Of a stretch of DNA of 64,000 nt, positions 1-11,630 are shown one piece after another. The DNA comes from Winslowiella toletana (GTDB lineage: Bacteria > Pseudomonadota > Gammaproteobacteria > Enterobacterales > Enterobacteriaceae), in assembly GCF_032164335.1 (NCBI RefSeq), contig NZ_CP134152.1, positions 4,402,001-4,466,000 of the forward strand, given 5' to 3'. The notes below the pieces were generated by a model, which worked only from the letters and a program-made list of their open reading frames with translations, ran no database searches and was not told the DNA's origin. The first letter of the stretch is position 1. Each line of letters starts with the position of its first letter. A program made the translations under genes and the position numbers.

Positions 1-775
1 CGATGCGAATTGCGTTACGGCTGCCATCCGGCAGCAGACGCGGCATAAAGAAGCAGCCAGGCCCGCCTGACGTCTGCGCCAGCACCAGATGCGCATCGCT
101 TTGCGGCACCGAAAAAAACCATTTATGGCCGGTGAGATAATAGATTTCGCCATTACCACGCGAGGCCTGCGGCTGCGCGATGGTGGTGTTGCTCAGTACA
201 TCGGTTCCGCCCTGTTTCTCGGTCATTCCCATGCCAATCAACAGACCGCGTTTTTGATCGCCAGGTTGCGCATGCGCATCGTAACGATCCGACAACAGCC
301 CCGGCAGCCAGCTGTGAAACGCGGCTGGCAGGCTCTGTTGCAATAATGGAATCGCGCCAAAGGTCATGGTTATTGGGCACAGGGTGCCAGCTTCAACCTG
401 GGCATGCTGGATAAAGCGAGCTGCACGGGCAACAAATGCTCCCGGTCGCGCATCCGCCTGCCAGCACAGGTTGTGTACCCGATTGGCACACAGCCCCTGC
501 ATCAGCAAATGCCACGACGGGTGAAAGCGCAGTTCATCAATTCGCTCACCGCAGGGGTCGTAGCGCAGTAGCTCGGGTGGCCAGGCGTTCGCCAGACGCC
601 CCAACTCCAGCGACTCAGCACTACCCAACTGTTGTCCAACCGATGCCTGTAATTCGCCGTCCCATTCCGCGCCTTCGCGTATCAGAGCCTCGCGCAGCGG
701 CGTATCAGACAGAAACAGATTACTGTTGCTGAGTGGGCGTGGTTGATTAAAAACGGTGTGCGTGTTCCACGTCAT
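1..775 (-). CDS. aidB: AidB, acyl-CoA dehydrogenase-like alkylation-response protein (partial, C-terminus cut by window edge)
   Basis: The frame starts at the ATG at 775 and stays open to the window edge, giving about 258 residues of a family usually near 540. It begins MTWNTHTVFNQPRPLS and continues with GMGMTEKQGGTDV and GHKWFFSVPQSDAHLVLAQT, which are AidB/acyl-CoA dehydrogenase signatures around the FAD and substrate pocket. AidB is a flavoprotein of the Ada adaptive response that binds DNA and is thought to protect against alkylating agents; its true substrate is unsettled. It lies downstream of rlmB on the same strand, close to the E. coli order rnr-rlmB-...-aidB, but the small yjf genes found between them in E. 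coli are absent here. Regulation by Ada is family knowledge; I did not identify an Ada site upstream. Confidence 0.93.
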   Translation of the reverse strand, partial: MTWNTHTVFNQPRPLSNSNLFLSDTPLREALIREGAEWDGELQASVGQQLGSAESLELGRLANAWPPELLRYDPCGERIDELRFHPSWHLLMQGLCANRVHNLCWQADARPGAFVARAARFIQHAQVEAGTLCPITMTFGAIPLLQQSLPAAFHSWLPGLLSDRYDAHAQPGDQKRGLLIGMGMTEKQGGTDVLSNTTIAQPQASRGNGEIYYLTGHKWFFSVPQSDAHLVLAQTSGGPGCFFMPRLLPDGSRNAIRI

Positions 776-854
776 TTTTTCTCCCTCATGATCCCTGGCG
801 GATACCGTAGTATGAAACCTGAGAGAAAAAATGCCCGAAAGCGGGAAGAGATTC

Positions 855-873
855 GGGGCGTAGGTCACGCCCC
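855..873. terminator. hairpin between rlmB and aidB
   Basis: A 7-bp GC-rich stem (855-861 with 867-873, 5-nt loop) lies just past the rlmB stop. No clear U-tract follows on the minus strand, so it may be a weak terminator or a stabilising hairpin. Confidence 0.4.
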
Positions 874-880
874 CGAGGGA

Positions 881-1618
881 TTACTTACTGGTACGTTGAC
901 GCACGGCTTCAAACAGACAGATACCGGTGGCAACGGAAACGTTAAGCGAAGAGACGCTGCCCGCCATTGGAATGCTGATTAACTCATCACAATGTTCACG
1001 CGTCAGACGGCGCATGCCTTCGCCTTCCGCGCCCATCACCAGCGCCATTGGGCCAGTCATTTTGCTCTGGAACACGGTGTGATCTGCTTCACCAGCGGTA
1101 CCGACGATCCAGACATTCGCTTCCTGCAACACCCGCATCGTGCGCGCGAGGTTGGTGACGCGAATCAGCGGCACATTTTCTGCCGCGCCGCTGGCGACTT
1201 TTTTCGCCGTCGCGTTCAGCTGAGCGGAACGGTCTTTCGGCACGATCACCGCATGCACACCGGCAGCGTCGGCGCTGCGCAGGCAGGCACCAAGATTATG
1301 CGGGTCAGTCACACCGTCGAGAATCAACAGAAACGGCTGATCAAGACCGGCAATCAGGTCTGGCAGGTCGCCTTCCTGATACTGGCGGCCCGGCTTAACG
1401 CGGGCGACAATCCCCTGATGAACCGCACCTTCGACTTTGCTATCCAGCCACTGACGGTTTGCCACCTGGATCACGATACCCTGAGCTTCCAGCGCCTTAA
1501 TCAACGGTTGTAAGCGGCGGTCATCGCGCCCTTTCAGAATAAAAACTTCCTGAAAACGCTGTGGATCGCTATCAAGCAGCGCCTGTACGGCGTGGATACC
1601 AAAAACAATTTCACTCAT
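881..1618 (-). CDS. rlmB: 23S rRNA (guanosine(2251)-2'-O)-methyltransferase RlmB
   Basis: SPOUT (TrmH) family SAM-dependent 2'-O-methyltransferase that modifies G2251 in the ribosomal P-loop. It is 245 residues, against 243 in E. coli. The N-terminal substrate-binding domain (about 1-75) begins [15 protein letters not shown]. The knotted catalytic domain shows the three SPOUT motifs: [20 protein letters not shown] near 100-120, [11 protein letters not shown] near 195-205, and [20 protein letters not shown] near 216-235. It lies 76 bp downstream of rnr on the same strand, as in E. coli, where both belong to the nsrR-rnr-rlmB transcription unit. Nothing is unusual apart from the two-residue difference in length. 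Confidence 0.97.
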   Translation of the reverse strand: MSEIVFGIHAVQALLDSDPQRFQEVFILKGRDDRRLQPLIKALEAQGIVIQVANRQWLDSKVEGAVHQGIVARVKPGRQYQEGDLPDLIAGLDQPFLLILDGVTDPHNLGACLRSADAAGVHAVIVPKDRSAQLNATAKKVASGAAENVPLIRVTNLARTMRVLQEANVWIVGTAGEADHTVFQSKMTGPMALVMGAEGEGMRRLTREHCDELISIPMAGSVSSLNVSVATGICLFEAVRQRTSK

Positions 1619-1643
1619 GTGTTTAACTCGATAATCAATTTGC

Positions 1644-1663
1644 GGGCGGCGAAACCGCCGCCC
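1644..1663. repeat. GC-rich palindromic hairpin, copy 1 of a dispersed family
   Basis: Perfect 8-bp stem GGGCGGCG/CGCCGCCC with an AAAC loop in the rnr-rlmB gap. Closely similar hairpins sit at 20795-20815, 26876-26897, 30744-30769 and, degenerate, 51901-51926, all in gaps at gene ends, which suggests a REP-like element. Confidence 0.6.
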
Positions 1664-1694
1664 CTACAGGGTGCCGAACTATCCGGACCGCGTG

Positions 1695-4157
1695 TTATGC
1701 GCTGGTGTCACTTTTGTTTTTTGCTGCGCGTTTGGCTTTTGTCGCGGCGGCGATTTTACGGGTTTTATCCGACGGAGTTTTGGCTTTTTTCTCTTTTTTC
1801 GCCTTACTGCCGCTTTTGGCTTTGCTCTCGTCCGCTTTAGCCGGGCGGAACGCGCTGTCAGCTTCGAAATTCGCCCCTTTACGCACTTCCCGACGGCGCT
1901 TGCCCCCGTTCTTCGCCGTGCCTTTTTTGGCACGATCGCGTTCGGTTTTGCCTTCGCCGCGTGGCTTACGCTGGCTTGAGATCAGCGCAAAATCAATCTT
2001 ACGCTCATCCATATGCACCGCTTCAACCCGCACTTCAACGGTATCGCCCAGACGGTAAGTCTGGCCGCCAGACTCACCAATCAGGCGCTGGCCTACCGCG
2101 TCAAAGCGATAGTAGTCATTGTCGAGCGTCGACACGTGCACCAGACCGTCAATAAACAGATCGATCAGGCGCACAAAGAAGCCGAATCCGGTGACGCTGG
2201 CGATCACGCCGGTAAAGGTCTGCCCGACCTGATCCTGCATGAAGTCACATTTCAGCCAGTCGGCAACATCACGCGTGGCTTCGTCGGCACGACGTTCCGC
2301 CATCGAGCAGTGCTGACCCAGCTGCAACATCTGTTGCAGATCGTAATGGTAACCGCCGGTTGGCGTGGTATTACCCTGCAGCGTACCCTGCTCACGCGCC
2401 AGCAGATACTTGATCGCCCGGTGCAGCAGCAGGTCGGGATAGCGACGGATTGGCGAGGTAAAGTGCGCATAAGAGGAGAGCGCCAGGCCGAAGTGCCCAC
2501 GGTTTTCCGGATCGTATACCGCCTGCTTCATCGAGCGCAGCAGCATAGTTTGCAGCATTTCATGATCGGGACGATCGGCAATCTGCGTCAGCAGTTCCGC
2601 ATAGTCGACAGGCTGCGGTTTAGCGCCGCCGCTTAGCGACAGGCCCAGCTCACTCAGTACGGTACGGAAACTTTTGATATTGTCGTCACTTGGACGATCG
2701 TGATCGCGGAACAGTGCCGGTTCGTTATGCTTTTCAACAAAACGTGCCGAAGCAATGTTCGCCAGAATCATGCACTCTTCGATCAGTTTATGCGCATCAT
2801 TACGCACCGTGTGTTCAATGCGTTCAATGCGACGTTCAGCGTTAAAGATAAACTTCGCTTCTTCTGAATCGAACGAGATACCACCGCGTTGGGAACGTGC
2901 CACTTCCAGCACTTTATACATGCTGTACAGCTCTTCCAGGTGCTTAACCTGCGAATGATACTGATCGCGCAGCGCTTGTTCGCCATCAAGAATATGCCAG
3001 ACCTTGGTGTAGGTCAGGCGGGCATGTGAACGCATTACCGCTTCGTAGTGCTTGTAGCCGGTCAGCTTACCCTGCGCGGAAATCGTCATCTCGCACACCA
3101 TACACAGGCGATCGACCTGCGGATTCAGTGAGCACAGACCGTTGGACAGCACTTCCGGCAGCATCGGTACTACCTGCGACGGGAAGTAAACTGAGGTGCC
3201 ACGGTTAACCGCTTCGGCATCCAGTGCGGTGCCAGGACGCACATAGTAACTGACGTCAGCAATCGCAACCCACAAGCGCCAGCCGCCACCGCGTTTCTTC
3301 TCGCAGTAAACCGCATCATCGAAGTCACGGGCATCTTCACCATCAATGGTAACCAGCGGCAAGTCGCGCAGATCGACGCGGCCTTTTTTCGCTTCTTCCG
3401 GCACTTCTTCGCTTAATTTTGCAATTTCAGCTTCAACCTGCTCAGGCCAGCCACTCGGAATTTCATGAGTGCGCAGCGCCATATCGACCGCCAGGCTGGT
3501 GCCCATATTGTCGCCCAGCACTTCGACGATCTGACCAATGGCTTTGGTACGGCGCGTTGGGCGCTGTGCCAGTTCCACCACCACCACCGAGCCCATGCGT
3601 GCGCCCATAATTGATTCAGGCGGAATCAAAATATCGAAGCTCAGACGGCTGTCATCCGGCACGACAAATCCGGCACCGGCGTCGGTAAAGTAGCGGCCAA
3701 CAATCTGATTGTTACGCGGCTCAAGCACCCGCACCATCCGCGCTTCGCGGCGGCCTTTACGGTCTGCACCCATCGCCTGAGCGAGGATCACATCACCGTG
3801 CATACAGACTTTCATCTGCTCAGCAGAGAGGTACAGGTCATCTTTCTGGCCTTCAATGCGCAGGAAGCCATAGCCATCGCGATGGCCAATCACTTTACCG
3901 CGCAGTAAGTCCAGTCGCTCTGGCAGCGCATAGCACTGGCGACGGGTAAACACTAATTGCCCGTCGCGCTCCATCGCGCGCAGGCGACGACGCAGTGCTT
4001 CAAGTTGTTCTTCTCCCACCATTCCCAGTTCATTTGCCAGCTCTTCGCGGCTGGCCGGTTTCTCACGTTTGTCTAAGTGAGACAGGATAAATTCACGGCT
4101 GGGAATAGGGTTTTCGTATTTTTCAGCTTCTCTTTCCTGAAAAGGATCTTGTGACAT
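1695..4157 (-). CDS. rnr: Ribonuclease R
   Basis: Processive 3'-to-5' exoribonuclease of the RNase II/RNB family that degrades structured RNA, mRNA, rRNA fragments and tmRNA-tagged messages. The start at 4157 ([17 protein letters not shown]) is preceded by a strong GGAGGAAC site, giving 820 residues; upstream in-frame ATGs fall inside nsrR. Visible in order: N-terminal helix-turn-helix region (about 25-85), two cold-shock domains (about 90-250), the RNB catalytic domain with [16 protein letters not shown] around 270-290 (the Asp cluster that binds Mg2+), [16 protein letters not shown] near 590, an S1 domain (about 645-730), and a long Lys/Arg-rich tail rich in K, R, A and S repeats. It lies 16 bp downstream of nsrR. 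The basic tail is typical of enterobacterial RNase R and is the site of acetylation-linked turnover in E. coli. Confidence 0.97.
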   Translation of the reverse strand: MSQDPFQEREAEKYENPIPSREFILSHLDKREKPASREELANELGMVGEEQLEALRRRLRAMERDGQLVFTRRQCYALPERLDLLRGKVIGHRDGYGFLRIEGQKDDLYLSAEQMKVCMHGDVILAQAMGADRKGRREARMVRVLEPRNNQIVGRYFTDAGAGFVVPDDSRLSFDILIPPESIMGARMGSVVVVELAQRPTRRTKAIGQIVEVLGDNMGTSLAVDMALRTHEIPSGWPEQVEAEIAKLSEEVPEEAKKGRVDLRDLPLVTIDGEDARDFDDAVYCEKKRGGGWRLWVAIADVSYYVRPGTALDAEAVNRGTSVYFPSQVVPMLPEVLSNGLCSLNPQVDRLCMVCEMTISAQGKLTGYKHYEAVMRSHARLTYTKVWHILDGEQALRDQYHSQVKHLEELYSMYKVLEVARSQRGGISFDSEEAKFIFNAERRIERIEHTVRNDAHKLIEECMILANIASARFVEKHNEPALFRDHDRPSDDNIKSFRTVLSELGLSLSGGAKPQPVDYAELLTQIADRPDHEMLQTMLLRSMKQAVYDPENRGHFGLALSSYAHFTSPIRRYPDLLLHRAIKYLLAREQGTLQGNTTPTGGYHYDLQQMLQLGQHCSMAERRADEATRDVADWLKCDFMQDQVGQTFTGVIASVTGFGFFVRLIDLFIDGLVHVSTLDNDYYRFDAVGQRLIGESGGQTYRLGDTVEVRVEAVHMDERKIDFALISSQRKPRGEGKTERDRAKKGTAKNGGKRRREVRKGANFEADSAFRPAKADESKAKSGSKAKKEKKAKTPSDKTRKIAAATKAKRAAKNKSDTSA

Positions 4158-4173
4158 ATCGGTTCCTCCGTTG

Positions 4174-4620
4174 TCATCTGCCACTGATTGAAGGTCGTTC
4201 AACCAGCAGTAATTTGTAGAGCGGGTGGTTGTCTTCCACGAGGTCGGCGAGGGTATATTTGTCCAGCTCCTGCAAGAAACACTGTACCGCATCGTACAGC
4301 GCTTTTTTTAGCCTGCAGGCCGACGTGATATGACAGAACTCACTGCTGCAGTTAACCAGTTGCAGAGGCTCCATCTCACGGACGACTTCACCAATAATAA
4401 TCTGCGCGGCGGGTCTGCCCAACCGTATGCCGCCGTTTTTACCGCGCACCGCAGTAACATAACCTGAACGGCTCAGTTGATTAATGATTTTGACCATGTG
4501 ATTACGTGACACATTGTACGTCTCGCTCACCTCAGTAATGCTGGTCATCTGGTCAGCAGGCAGTGACGCAAGAAATATCAGCGCGCGCAGGCCGTAATCT
4601 GTAAAACTTGTTAGCTGCAA
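4174..4620 (-). CDS. nsrR: Nitric oxide-sensing Rrf2-family repressor NsrR
   Basis: Rrf2-type winged-helix repressor that carries an NO-sensitive iron-sulfur cluster and controls nitric-oxide detoxification genes. It is 148 residues, slightly longer than E. coli NsrR (141). The DNA-binding domain occupies about 1-75 ([18 protein letters not shown]; helix-turn-helix near 27-55 with [19 protein letters not shown]). The three cluster cysteines are C91, C96 and C102 in [20 protein letters not shown], with the spacing typical of the family. It is the first gene of nsrR-rnr-rlmB. The upstream region 4621-4846 carries no other gene that I can support. Its targets, such as hmp, are not in the window. 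Confidence 0.96.
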   Translation of the reverse strand: MQLTSFTDYGLRALIFLASLPADQMTSITEVSETYNVSRNHMVKIINQLSRSGYVTAVRGKNGGIRLGRPAAQIIIGEVVREMEPLQLVNCSSEFCHITSACRLKKALYDAVQCFLQELDKYTLADLVEDNHPLYKLLLVERPSISGR

Positions 4621-4846
4621 ATTTACCTCAGTGAATCACCGGCGTGGCATCTTCCGCTCTGATGCATTTTCTCTAAATGATGATAAACCAGCCCATCAAA
4701 TTCAGGGCATTTTTTTAAGCAACTCTCCCCATCATATTTCAATCCGCAGGCATATTGACTGCGAATCAGCTGCTTTTGGGGTTGTCGGTTGAAGTGAAAG
4801 TGGCAGGAATTGCTGGCAGAAGGGAGCATGAAGCCGAATGAACAAA

Positions 4847-4865
4847 GGCCGGACAGTGTCCGGCC
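4847..4865 (-). terminator. purA terminator
   Basis: The 19-bp palindrome GGCCGGACAGTGTCCGGCC sits 10 bp past the purA stop and is followed on the minus strand by TTTGTT, a short U-rich run. A rho-independent terminator is likely though not strong. Confidence 0.65.
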
Positions 4866-4875
4866 GGTGCTGAGA

Positions 4876-6177
<1,302 letters not shown>

Positions 6178-6281
6178 TCAAAATCACCGATTGCTTAAAA
6201 ATGGATTCTACCATCGTAATTTTCGTCTTTCAGCACTTTTAGCATACGATTGCGGAGTTTTTTTTCACCAGAGAGCTGGCG

Positions 6282-6488
6282 TTAAGAAACCCCCTGGATA
6301 TGGGTGCTGATCAGGTAATAGATCACTACACCTGCCACTACCAACCCACCACCAAAACGTCGCAGCAGCTGATCCGGCAGTTGGGTCATTGACTGAATCA
6401 TGCTACGCCACGCCCGCGGAAATAGCATTGGGCCCAATCCTTCCAGTACCAGCACTAAAGCCAGCGCCAGCCATATCGTCGAGTTCAT
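6282..6488 (-). CDS. yjeT: YjeT, small inner-membrane DUF2065 protein
   Basis: Sixty-eight residues with two hydrophobic helices (about 4-24 and 46-62) joined by a polar loop containing FPRAWRSMIQSMTQLPDQLLRRFGG, the DUF2065 pattern. Its function is not established. It lies between hflC and purA on the same strand, the same place as E. coli yjeT, and the hflKC terminator separates it from hflC, so it may have its own promoter or depend on readthrough. Confidence 0.9.
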   Translation of the reverse strand: MNSTIWLALALVLVLEGLGPMLFPRAWRSMIQSMTQLPDQLLRRFGGGLVVAGVVIYYLISTHIQGVS

Positions 6489-6500
6489 GTTGCTTCCAAT

Positions 6501-6529
6501 AAAAAAAGGGCCGGAATAATTTCCGGCCC
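6501..6529 (-). terminator. rho-independent terminator after hflC
   Basis: A 9-bp stem GGGCCGGAA/TTCCGGCCC (6508-6516 with 6521-6529, loop TAAT) is followed on the minus strand by seven T residues (6501-6507). It marks the end of the transcript that contains hflK-hflC. Confidence 0.88.
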
Positions 6530-6550
6530 ACAGAGTTGTTGCAGTGACGA

Positions 6551-7555
6551 TTAACGCGTTGCGTTAGACGGTGACTTCATAAAGCGGAAGAAATCACTTT
6601 CCGGGCTCAGCACCATCACGTCCTGGTTGCTGTTAAAGCTGCTGTCGTAAGCACGCAGGCTACGAATAAAGGCGTAGAAGTCTGGATCCTGACTGAATGC
6701 ATTAGCAAACAGTTTGGCCGCTTCTGCATCGCCTTCACCGCGGGTAATCAGTGCCTGACGCTGCGCTTCTGCCAGCGTACGGGTCACTTCATAATCCGAG
6801 GTCGCACGCAGTTTTTCTGCCTCTTCCTGGCCTTGTGAACGCTGACTACGCGCTACCGCTTCACGTTCTGCACGCATACGGTTGTAAATCGCGTCAGAGA
6901 CTTCAGTTGGCAGGTTGATCTGCTTAATACGCACATCCACCACCTGAATACCCAGCGCTGCCATACTGTTCGGGTTAATCGCTGGCTCTTTGCTGTTGGT
7001 TTCGATCTCAACGCGTGCTGCTGCTGATGCAATCGCATCATCTGCGGCCGGCGTCGCGACTTCATCATCGCTACCCGCACTACCGGTATTCAGCGCATCA
7101 CGCACGTCGGTGGTCAGACGGCCACGCGAGTCGGTGACGATATCTTTCACATCCAGACGGCCCATCTCAGAACGCAGACGATCACTAAACTTACGTTTTA
7201 ACAGCACTTCCGCCTGAGAAACGTCACCACCACCGGTTGCCAGGTAGTAGCGGCTGAAATCACTGATGCGCCATTTGATATAAGAATCAACGATCAGATC
7301 TTTCTTCTCTTTGGTAACAAAGCGGTCTGCCTGGTTATCCATGGTCTGGGTACGCGCATCGAGCGTCTTCACCGATTCGATAAATGGAATCTTAAAGTGC
7401 AGACCCGGCGACACCACCAGTGGTTTGTTCTCATCGTCGCGCAGAACTTTACCAAAGCGCATGACAATGCCACGCTGGCCTTCCTGCACGATATACAGTG
7501 ACGCGTACAGCACCACCAGCACAACAATCAATAATACGATTAATGGCTTACGCAT
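6551..7555 (-). CDS. hflC: HflC, SPFH-family modulator of FtsH protease
   Basis: Periplasm-facing inner-membrane protein that forms the large HflK-HflC cage around FtsH and modulates degradation of membrane proteins and of lambda cII. It is 334 residues, as in E. coli. One N-terminal signal anchor lies at about 5-25 (LIVLLIVVLVVLYASLYIV), followed by the SPFH/band-7 domain beginning VQEGQRGIVMRFGKV, and a coiled-coil with ARSQRSQGQEEAEKLRATSDYEVTRTLAEAQRQAL split over about 240-275. It starts 3 bp after hflK and is surely co-translated with it. Confidence 0.97.
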   Translation of the reverse strand: MRKPLIVLLIVVLVVLYASLYIVQEGQRGIVMRFGKVLRDDENKPLVVSPGLHFKIPFIESVKTLDARTQTMDNQADRFVTKEKKDLIVDSYIKWRISDFSRYYLATGGGDVSQAEVLLKRKFSDRLRSEMGRLDVKDIVTDSRGRLTTDVRDALNTGSAGSDDEVATPAADDAIASAAARVEIETNSKEPAINPNSMAALGIQVVDVRIKQINLPTEVSDAIYNRMRAEREAVARSQRSQGQEEAEKLRATSDYEVTRTLAEAQRQALITRGEGDAEAAKLFANAFSQDPDFYAFIRSLRAYDSSFNSNQDVMVLSPESDFFRFMKSPSNATR

Positions 7556-7558
7556 CGA

Positions 7559-8830
7559 TTAGTCTCTCCCTACGCGCTGGTTATCGTTGCGCTGAGCATT
7601 CGCCCGGCGCTGATCCATGATGTTTTCTGGACTGAACGACGAACTGCTACTTGCGCGCTCGTTACTGTTGTTCGAGGCCGGCGGCAGGCGCAACAGGCTG
7701 TTACTGCTGCTGTCCTGGGTATTCACGCCCTGTGAACTGGACTGGCCGCCACGCATCAGTTGGTCGAGAGGTAACACCATCAGGTTATTACCTTTGTCGT
7801 TTACCAACACTTTACGGGTCTGACTCAGCACGCGTTCCATGGTTTCGATATACAGACGTTCACGGGTAATCTCAGGTGCCGCTTTATATTCCGGCAGCAG
7901 TTTCGCAAAGCGAGCCACTTCACCCTGAGCTTCCAGTACGGTACGGGCTTTATAAGCACGTGCCTCTTCGAGAATACGCTGCGCCTGACCGTTAGCACGT
8001 GGCTGAACTTCGTTGGCGTAGGCTTCTGCTTCACGAACATACTGTTCACGGTTTTCACGTGCCGCGATAGCATCATCAAATGCCGCTTTAACTTCTTCAG
8101 GTGGACGCGCCGCCTGGAAGTTGACGTCCAGCAGAGTGATACCCATATCGTACGGACGAATGGTCTCTTCCAGCTCACGCTGCGTCTCGCTACGCACGAC
8201 GGTACGCCCTTCCGTCAGAATACGATCCATAGTGGAACGACCAATCACGCCACGCAGTGCGCTGTCGGTAGCCTGACGCAGGCTGTCGTCAGCGTTGACG
8301 ACGGCAAACAGGTAACGCTCTGGATCGGTAACGCGATACTGAACGTTCATCTCAACGCGTACCACGTTCTCGTCTGAAGTCAGCATCACACCGGATGCCG
8401 CCAGCTCACGTACCGCTTCAACGTTAACCGCACGTACCTGATCGATAAAGGTCGGTTTCCAGTTCAGACCGGGCCCAACCAGGTGATCAAATTTGCCGAA
8501 GCGGGTAACAGCACCGCGCTCAGCTTCTTTGATGGTATAGAAACCACTTGCCGCCCAGACGACGACAGCCGCAACAACAACGATTCCGACCAGTCGACGC
8601 CCACCGCGTCCTGACGAGCGTTGACCGCCACTGTTGTCGTTATTGTTATTGTTATTTTTGCCACCGCCCAGTCCACCGAGCTTCTTACTCAGTTTACGGA
8701 AGATATCATCAAGATCAGGAGGCCCCTTATCGCGCCCTCCCTTATTTCCCCCAGAGTTGCCGCCTTGATTATTGCTGCTTCCCCACGGGTCGCGGTCCTG
8801 TCCGTTATTCCCGGGCTGATTCCACGCCAT
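7559..8830 (-). CDS. hflK: HflK, SPFH-family modulator of FtsH protease
   Basis: Partner of HflC in the membrane cage around FtsH. It is 423 residues. A Gly/Asn-rich cytoplasmic N-terminus (MAWNQPGNNGQDRDPWGSS, then an asparagine run near 58-66) precedes the transmembrane helix at about 80-100 (LVGIVVVAAVVVWAASGFYT). The SPFH domain follows (TIKEAERGAVTRFGKF), then a coiled coil and a Ser/Asn-rich C-terminal tail. The gene lies 68 bp downstream of hflX and is coupled to hflC. The asparagine run at 58-66 is encoded by a simple-sequence stretch, a possible site of slippage. Confidence 0.97.
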   Translation of the reverse strand: MAWNQPGNNGQDRDPWGSSNNQGGNSGGNKGGRDKGPPDLDDIFRKLSKKLGGLGGGKNNNNNNDNSGGQRSSGRGGRRLVGIVVVAAVVVWAASGFYTIKEAERGAVTRFGKFDHLVGPGLNWKPTFIDQVRAVNVEAVRELAASGVMLTSDENVVRVEMNVQYRVTDPERYLFAVVNADDSLRQATDSALRGVIGRSTMDRILTEGRTVVRSETQRELEETIRPYDMGITLLDVNFQAARPPEEVKAAFDDAIAARENREQYVREAEAYANEVQPRANGQAQRILEEARAYKARTVLEAQGEVARFAKLLPEYKAAPEITRERLYIETMERVLSQTRKVLVNDKGNNLMVLPLDQLMRGGQSSSQGVNTQDSSSNSLLRLPPASNNSNERASSSSSFSPENIMDQRRANAQRNDNQRVGRD

Positions 8831-8898
8831 GTTTATACTCCATTAATTGTGTGTGCGGTGGTATCCCAGGCCGGGATACGCGTTTCAGGCAAAATCAG

Positions 8899-10179
8899 TC
8901 AAACAATGTAATCCACCAGTGCCGGTTCCTGCTTACAGAGCCGACGCCAGTCAATAATCGGCATGCGTATATGCAAACCTACGCTACCATCTTCTTCATT
9001 CCACTCTTTTTCTATCGCCTGTAGCTGGTAGAAACGGCTGCGTAACCGCCCCGCTTCTGGCGGCAGACGTAAATCAAACTGCGCGATCTCGCCAGCCAGA
9101 CGTTCGGTCAGTGCCTGGAACAGTAACGGCACGCCGACGCCAGTTTGTGCCGATAACCAGACCCGAACCGGCATATTTTCGTCGTTGCGATCGATACGTG
9201 GCTCAAAATCCTCCAGCATATCAATTTTATTCATCACTAAGAGCTGAGGGATTTCGTCCGCTTCAATCTCTTCGAGTACCACATCGACAGCTTCAATATT
9301 CTCATCAACGCGCTGATCGGCGGCATCAATAATATGCAGCAGCAAAGATGCCTGACGCGTCTCCTGCAATGTCGCCTTAAACGCCGCCACCAAATCATGT
9401 GGCAGGTGGCGAATAAAGCCGACGGTATCCGCCAGTACCACTTCACCAACATCCGCCACATCCACGCGGCGTAGGGTCGGATCCAGTGTGGCAAATAGCT
9501 GATCGGCCGCGTAAACATCGGCCGCGGTGATACAGTTAAACAGCGTCGATTTACCGGCGTTGGTATAGCCTACCAATGACACGGTGGGTACATCCGCTTT
9601 AGCACGAGCTTGTCTGCCCTGATCGCGCTGCTTCTCTACGCGCGCCAGACGAGAAAGAATCAGAGTAATGCGATTACGCAGTAAGCGTCGGTCAGTTTCC
9701 AGCTGAGTTTCACCCGGACCGCGCAGACCAATGCCGCCTTTCTGGCGCTCAAGGTGCGTCCAGCCGCGAACCAGACGAGTAGCCAGATGACGAAGCTGGG
9801 CCAGCTCAACCTGCAATTTCCCTTCGTGGGTACGGGCGCGCTGGGCAAAAATATCAAGGATTAAACCGGTGCGATCAATCACGCGACACTCGCACAGACG
9901 CTCAAGATTTCGCTCCTGAGCCGGGGTTAAGGCGTGATCAAATAACACCACCGATGCACCGCTGGATTTTACCGCATCGGCAATTTCGACTGCCTTTCCT
10001 TCACCGACAAAATATTTGGGATGAGGTGCTTTACGGCTGCCTGTAACCACACGCAGCGCTTCGACACCTGCGGAAGAGACCAGAGTTTCAAACTCCATCA
10101 GGTCTTCCATATCTTTGTCTTGCGAGAAATAGATGTGAACCAGGACAGCCTGTTCACCGGCATCGTAACGGTCAAACAA
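8899..10179 (-). CDS. hflX: Ribosome-splitting GTPase HflX
   Basis: OBG-family GTPase that binds 50S subunits and splits stalled 70S ribosomes after heat or antibiotic stress. It is 426 residues, as in E. coli. The N-terminal glycine-rich region and coiled coil (about 1-190) include [18 protein letters not shown], the HflX signature. The GTPase domain (about 198-365) shows G1 [10 protein letters not shown] near 204-213, the G3 region [13 protein letters not shown], and G4 NKID. It lies in the hfq-hflX-hflK-hflC series, 86 bp downstream of hfq. Confidence 0.97.
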   Translation of the reverse strand: MFDRYDAGEQAVLVHIYFSQDKDMEDLMEFETLVSSAGVEALRVVTGSRKAPHPKYFVGEGKAVEIADAVKSSGASVVLFDHALTPAQERNLERLCECRVIDRTGLILDIFAQRARTHEGKLQVELAQLRHLATRLVRGWTHLERQKGGIGLRGPGETQLETDRRLLRNRITLILSRLARVEKQRDQGRQARAKADVPTVSLVGYTNAGKSTLFNCITAADVYAADQLFATLDPTLRRVDVADVGEVVLADTVGFIRHLPHDLVAAFKATLQETRQASLLLHIIDAADQRVDENIEAVDVVLEEIEADEIPQLLVMNKIDMLEDFEPRIDRNDENMPVRVWLSAQTGVGVPLLFQALTERLAGEIAQFDLRLPPEAGRLRSRFYQLQAIEKEWNEEDGSVGLHIRMPIIDWRRLCKQEPALVDYIV

Positions 10180-10265
10180 GCGTAGGACCTCTCATTATCA
10201 ATAGAACCGAGACGGGGACCTCAGTCAAAAATGAACTCCCCGTCCAGGCAGTACGGCAAACGCGC

Positions 10266-10577
10266 TTACTCAGCGTTCTCACCGTCTTGTTGTGGCTGCG
10301 AAGGTGCCGCCGTATTACTACCGCCGTGATGATAGTTGCTGCTTCCGCCACCCGCATTGTTACTGTGGTGGGAGACCGGACGGGACGGAACAACGGTAGA
10401 GATAGCGTGCTTATACACCATCTGGCTGACCGTGTTTTTTAACAAAATGACAAACTGATCGAAAGACTCAATCTGACCTTGCAGTTTGATACCATTCACC
10501 AAATAAATCGAAACCGGAACACGTTCGCGACGCAGTGCGTTCAAGAACGGATCTTGCAATGATTGCCCCTTAGCCAT
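10266..10577 (-). CDS. hfq: RNA chaperone Hfq
   Basis: Sm-like hexameric RNA chaperone that pairs small RNAs with mRNAs. It is 103 residues. The Sm1 and Sm2 motifs are intact: [20 protein letters not shown] at the start with Gln8 on the proximal face, [20 protein letters not shown], and [15 protein letters not shown] with the KH pair. The C-terminal tail (about 70-103) is rich in Gly, Ser, Asn and His (residues near 73-88) and acidic at the very end (DGENAE), as in enterobacterial Hfq. It lies 102 bp downstream of miaA. Confidence 0.98.
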   Translation of the reverse strand: MAKGQSLQDPFLNALRRERVPVSIYLVNGIKLQGQIESFDQFVILLKNTVSQMVYKHAISTVVPSRPVSHHSNNAGGGSSNYHHGGSNTAAPSQPQQDGENAE

Positions 10578-10679
10578 TCTATCTTTTCCTTATATGCTTG
10601 TTGTTTGTTACTTAAGAACCCTGCGGTCCTGAAATACTACGTAAAAATTTGCGCACGTTAACGCACCAATTGTACACAA

Positions 10680-11630
10680 TCACCCATGCTTCGCACTAAG
10701 AACCTGTAATACCGTATCACGGGCCAATTCAGGCTGTTCGCTATCAAGCCAGTGAACATTCTGCCAGCCACGTAACCAGGTAATCTGACGCTTAGCCAAC
10801 TGCCGGGTCGCGCAAATCCCCCGATAAACCATATCGTCATAGTCGATTTCACCCGCCAGATATGACCACATCTGGCGGTAGCCGACACAACGAATGGAAG
10901 GCATGTCCGTATGCAAATCTCCTCGTGCAAACAGTGCCCGAGCCTCCGCTTCAAAACCTGACGCTAACATCTGCTTAAAACGCACTTCGATACGTTGGTG
11001 CAACAACTCGCGATTCGCGGGGGCGATGGCGAACTGGCTCACCTCATAAGGTAATGCTTCGCCCGATATTTTTGTCAGCTCCGTTAAAGTTTTACCCGAA
11101 ATAAAAAAAACTTCCAGTGCTCGCGAGAGTCTCTGGGGATCATTCGGATGAATACGACTACCAGCAACGGGATCAATTTCACATAATTGGCGGTGTAAGG
11201 CATCCCAACCCTGCTCACTCGCCATCTGCTCAATACGCTGGCGTACCTCCGGGTCAGCCGAGGGCAACGGCGACAACCCTTCAAGTAACGCCTTGTAATA
11301 GAGCATGGTACCACCAACAAGCAGCGGAATTCGGCCTTCACGGCTAATATCCGCCATTTCTGCTAATGCATCGCGTCGAAACTCCGCTGCCGACCAGGCT
11401 TGCGAAGGATCGAGAATATCCATCAGGCGATGAGGCGCCTGCGCTAACTCTTCCGCAGAGGGCTTGGCTGTGCCAATATCCATTCCGCGATAAATCAGTG
11501 CTGAGTCAACGCTGATCAACTCAACCGGCAGATGCTTACGTAGCTCAATGGCTAACGCGGTCTTACCGGAAGCCGTTGGCCCCATCAAAAAAATTGCCTT
11601 AGGCCGGCCAGCCATTGTTCTGTCACTCAT
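10680..11630 (-). CDS. miaA: tRNA dimethylallyltransferase MiaA
   Basis: Transfers dimethylallyl to A37 of tRNAs reading UNN codons, the first step to ms2i6A. It is 316 residues, as in E. coli. The P-loop [14 protein letters not shown] lies at about 17-30, the DSA motif in [19 protein letters not shown] near 40-58, and the conserved [15 protein letters not shown] near 250. Its start overlaps the mutL stop by 8 bp, indicating translational coupling. In E. coli several hfq promoters, some heat-shock, lie inside miaA; I did not resolve them here. Confidence 0.97.
   Translation of the reverse strand: MSDRTMAGRPKAIFLMGPTASGKTALAIELRKHLPVELISVDSALIYRGMDIGTAKPSAEELAQAPHRLMDILDPSQAWSAAEFRRDALAEMADISREGRIPLLVGGTMLYYKALLEGLSPLPSADPEVRQRIEQMASEQGWDALHRQLCEIDPVAGSRIHPNDPQRLSRALEVFFISGKTLTELTKISGEALPYEVSQFAIAPANRELLHQRIEVRFKQMLASGFEAEARALFARGDLHTDMPSIRCVGYRQMWSYLAGEIDYDDMVYRGICATRQLAKRQITWLRGWQNVHWLDSEQPELARDTVLQVLSAKHG

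Noticed and set aside
1695-4292. Longer start for RNase R ([10 protein letters not shown]...)
   Set aside because: The extra 45 codons overlap nsrR in another frame; the ATG at 4157 has a strong ribosome site and gives the family N-terminus.
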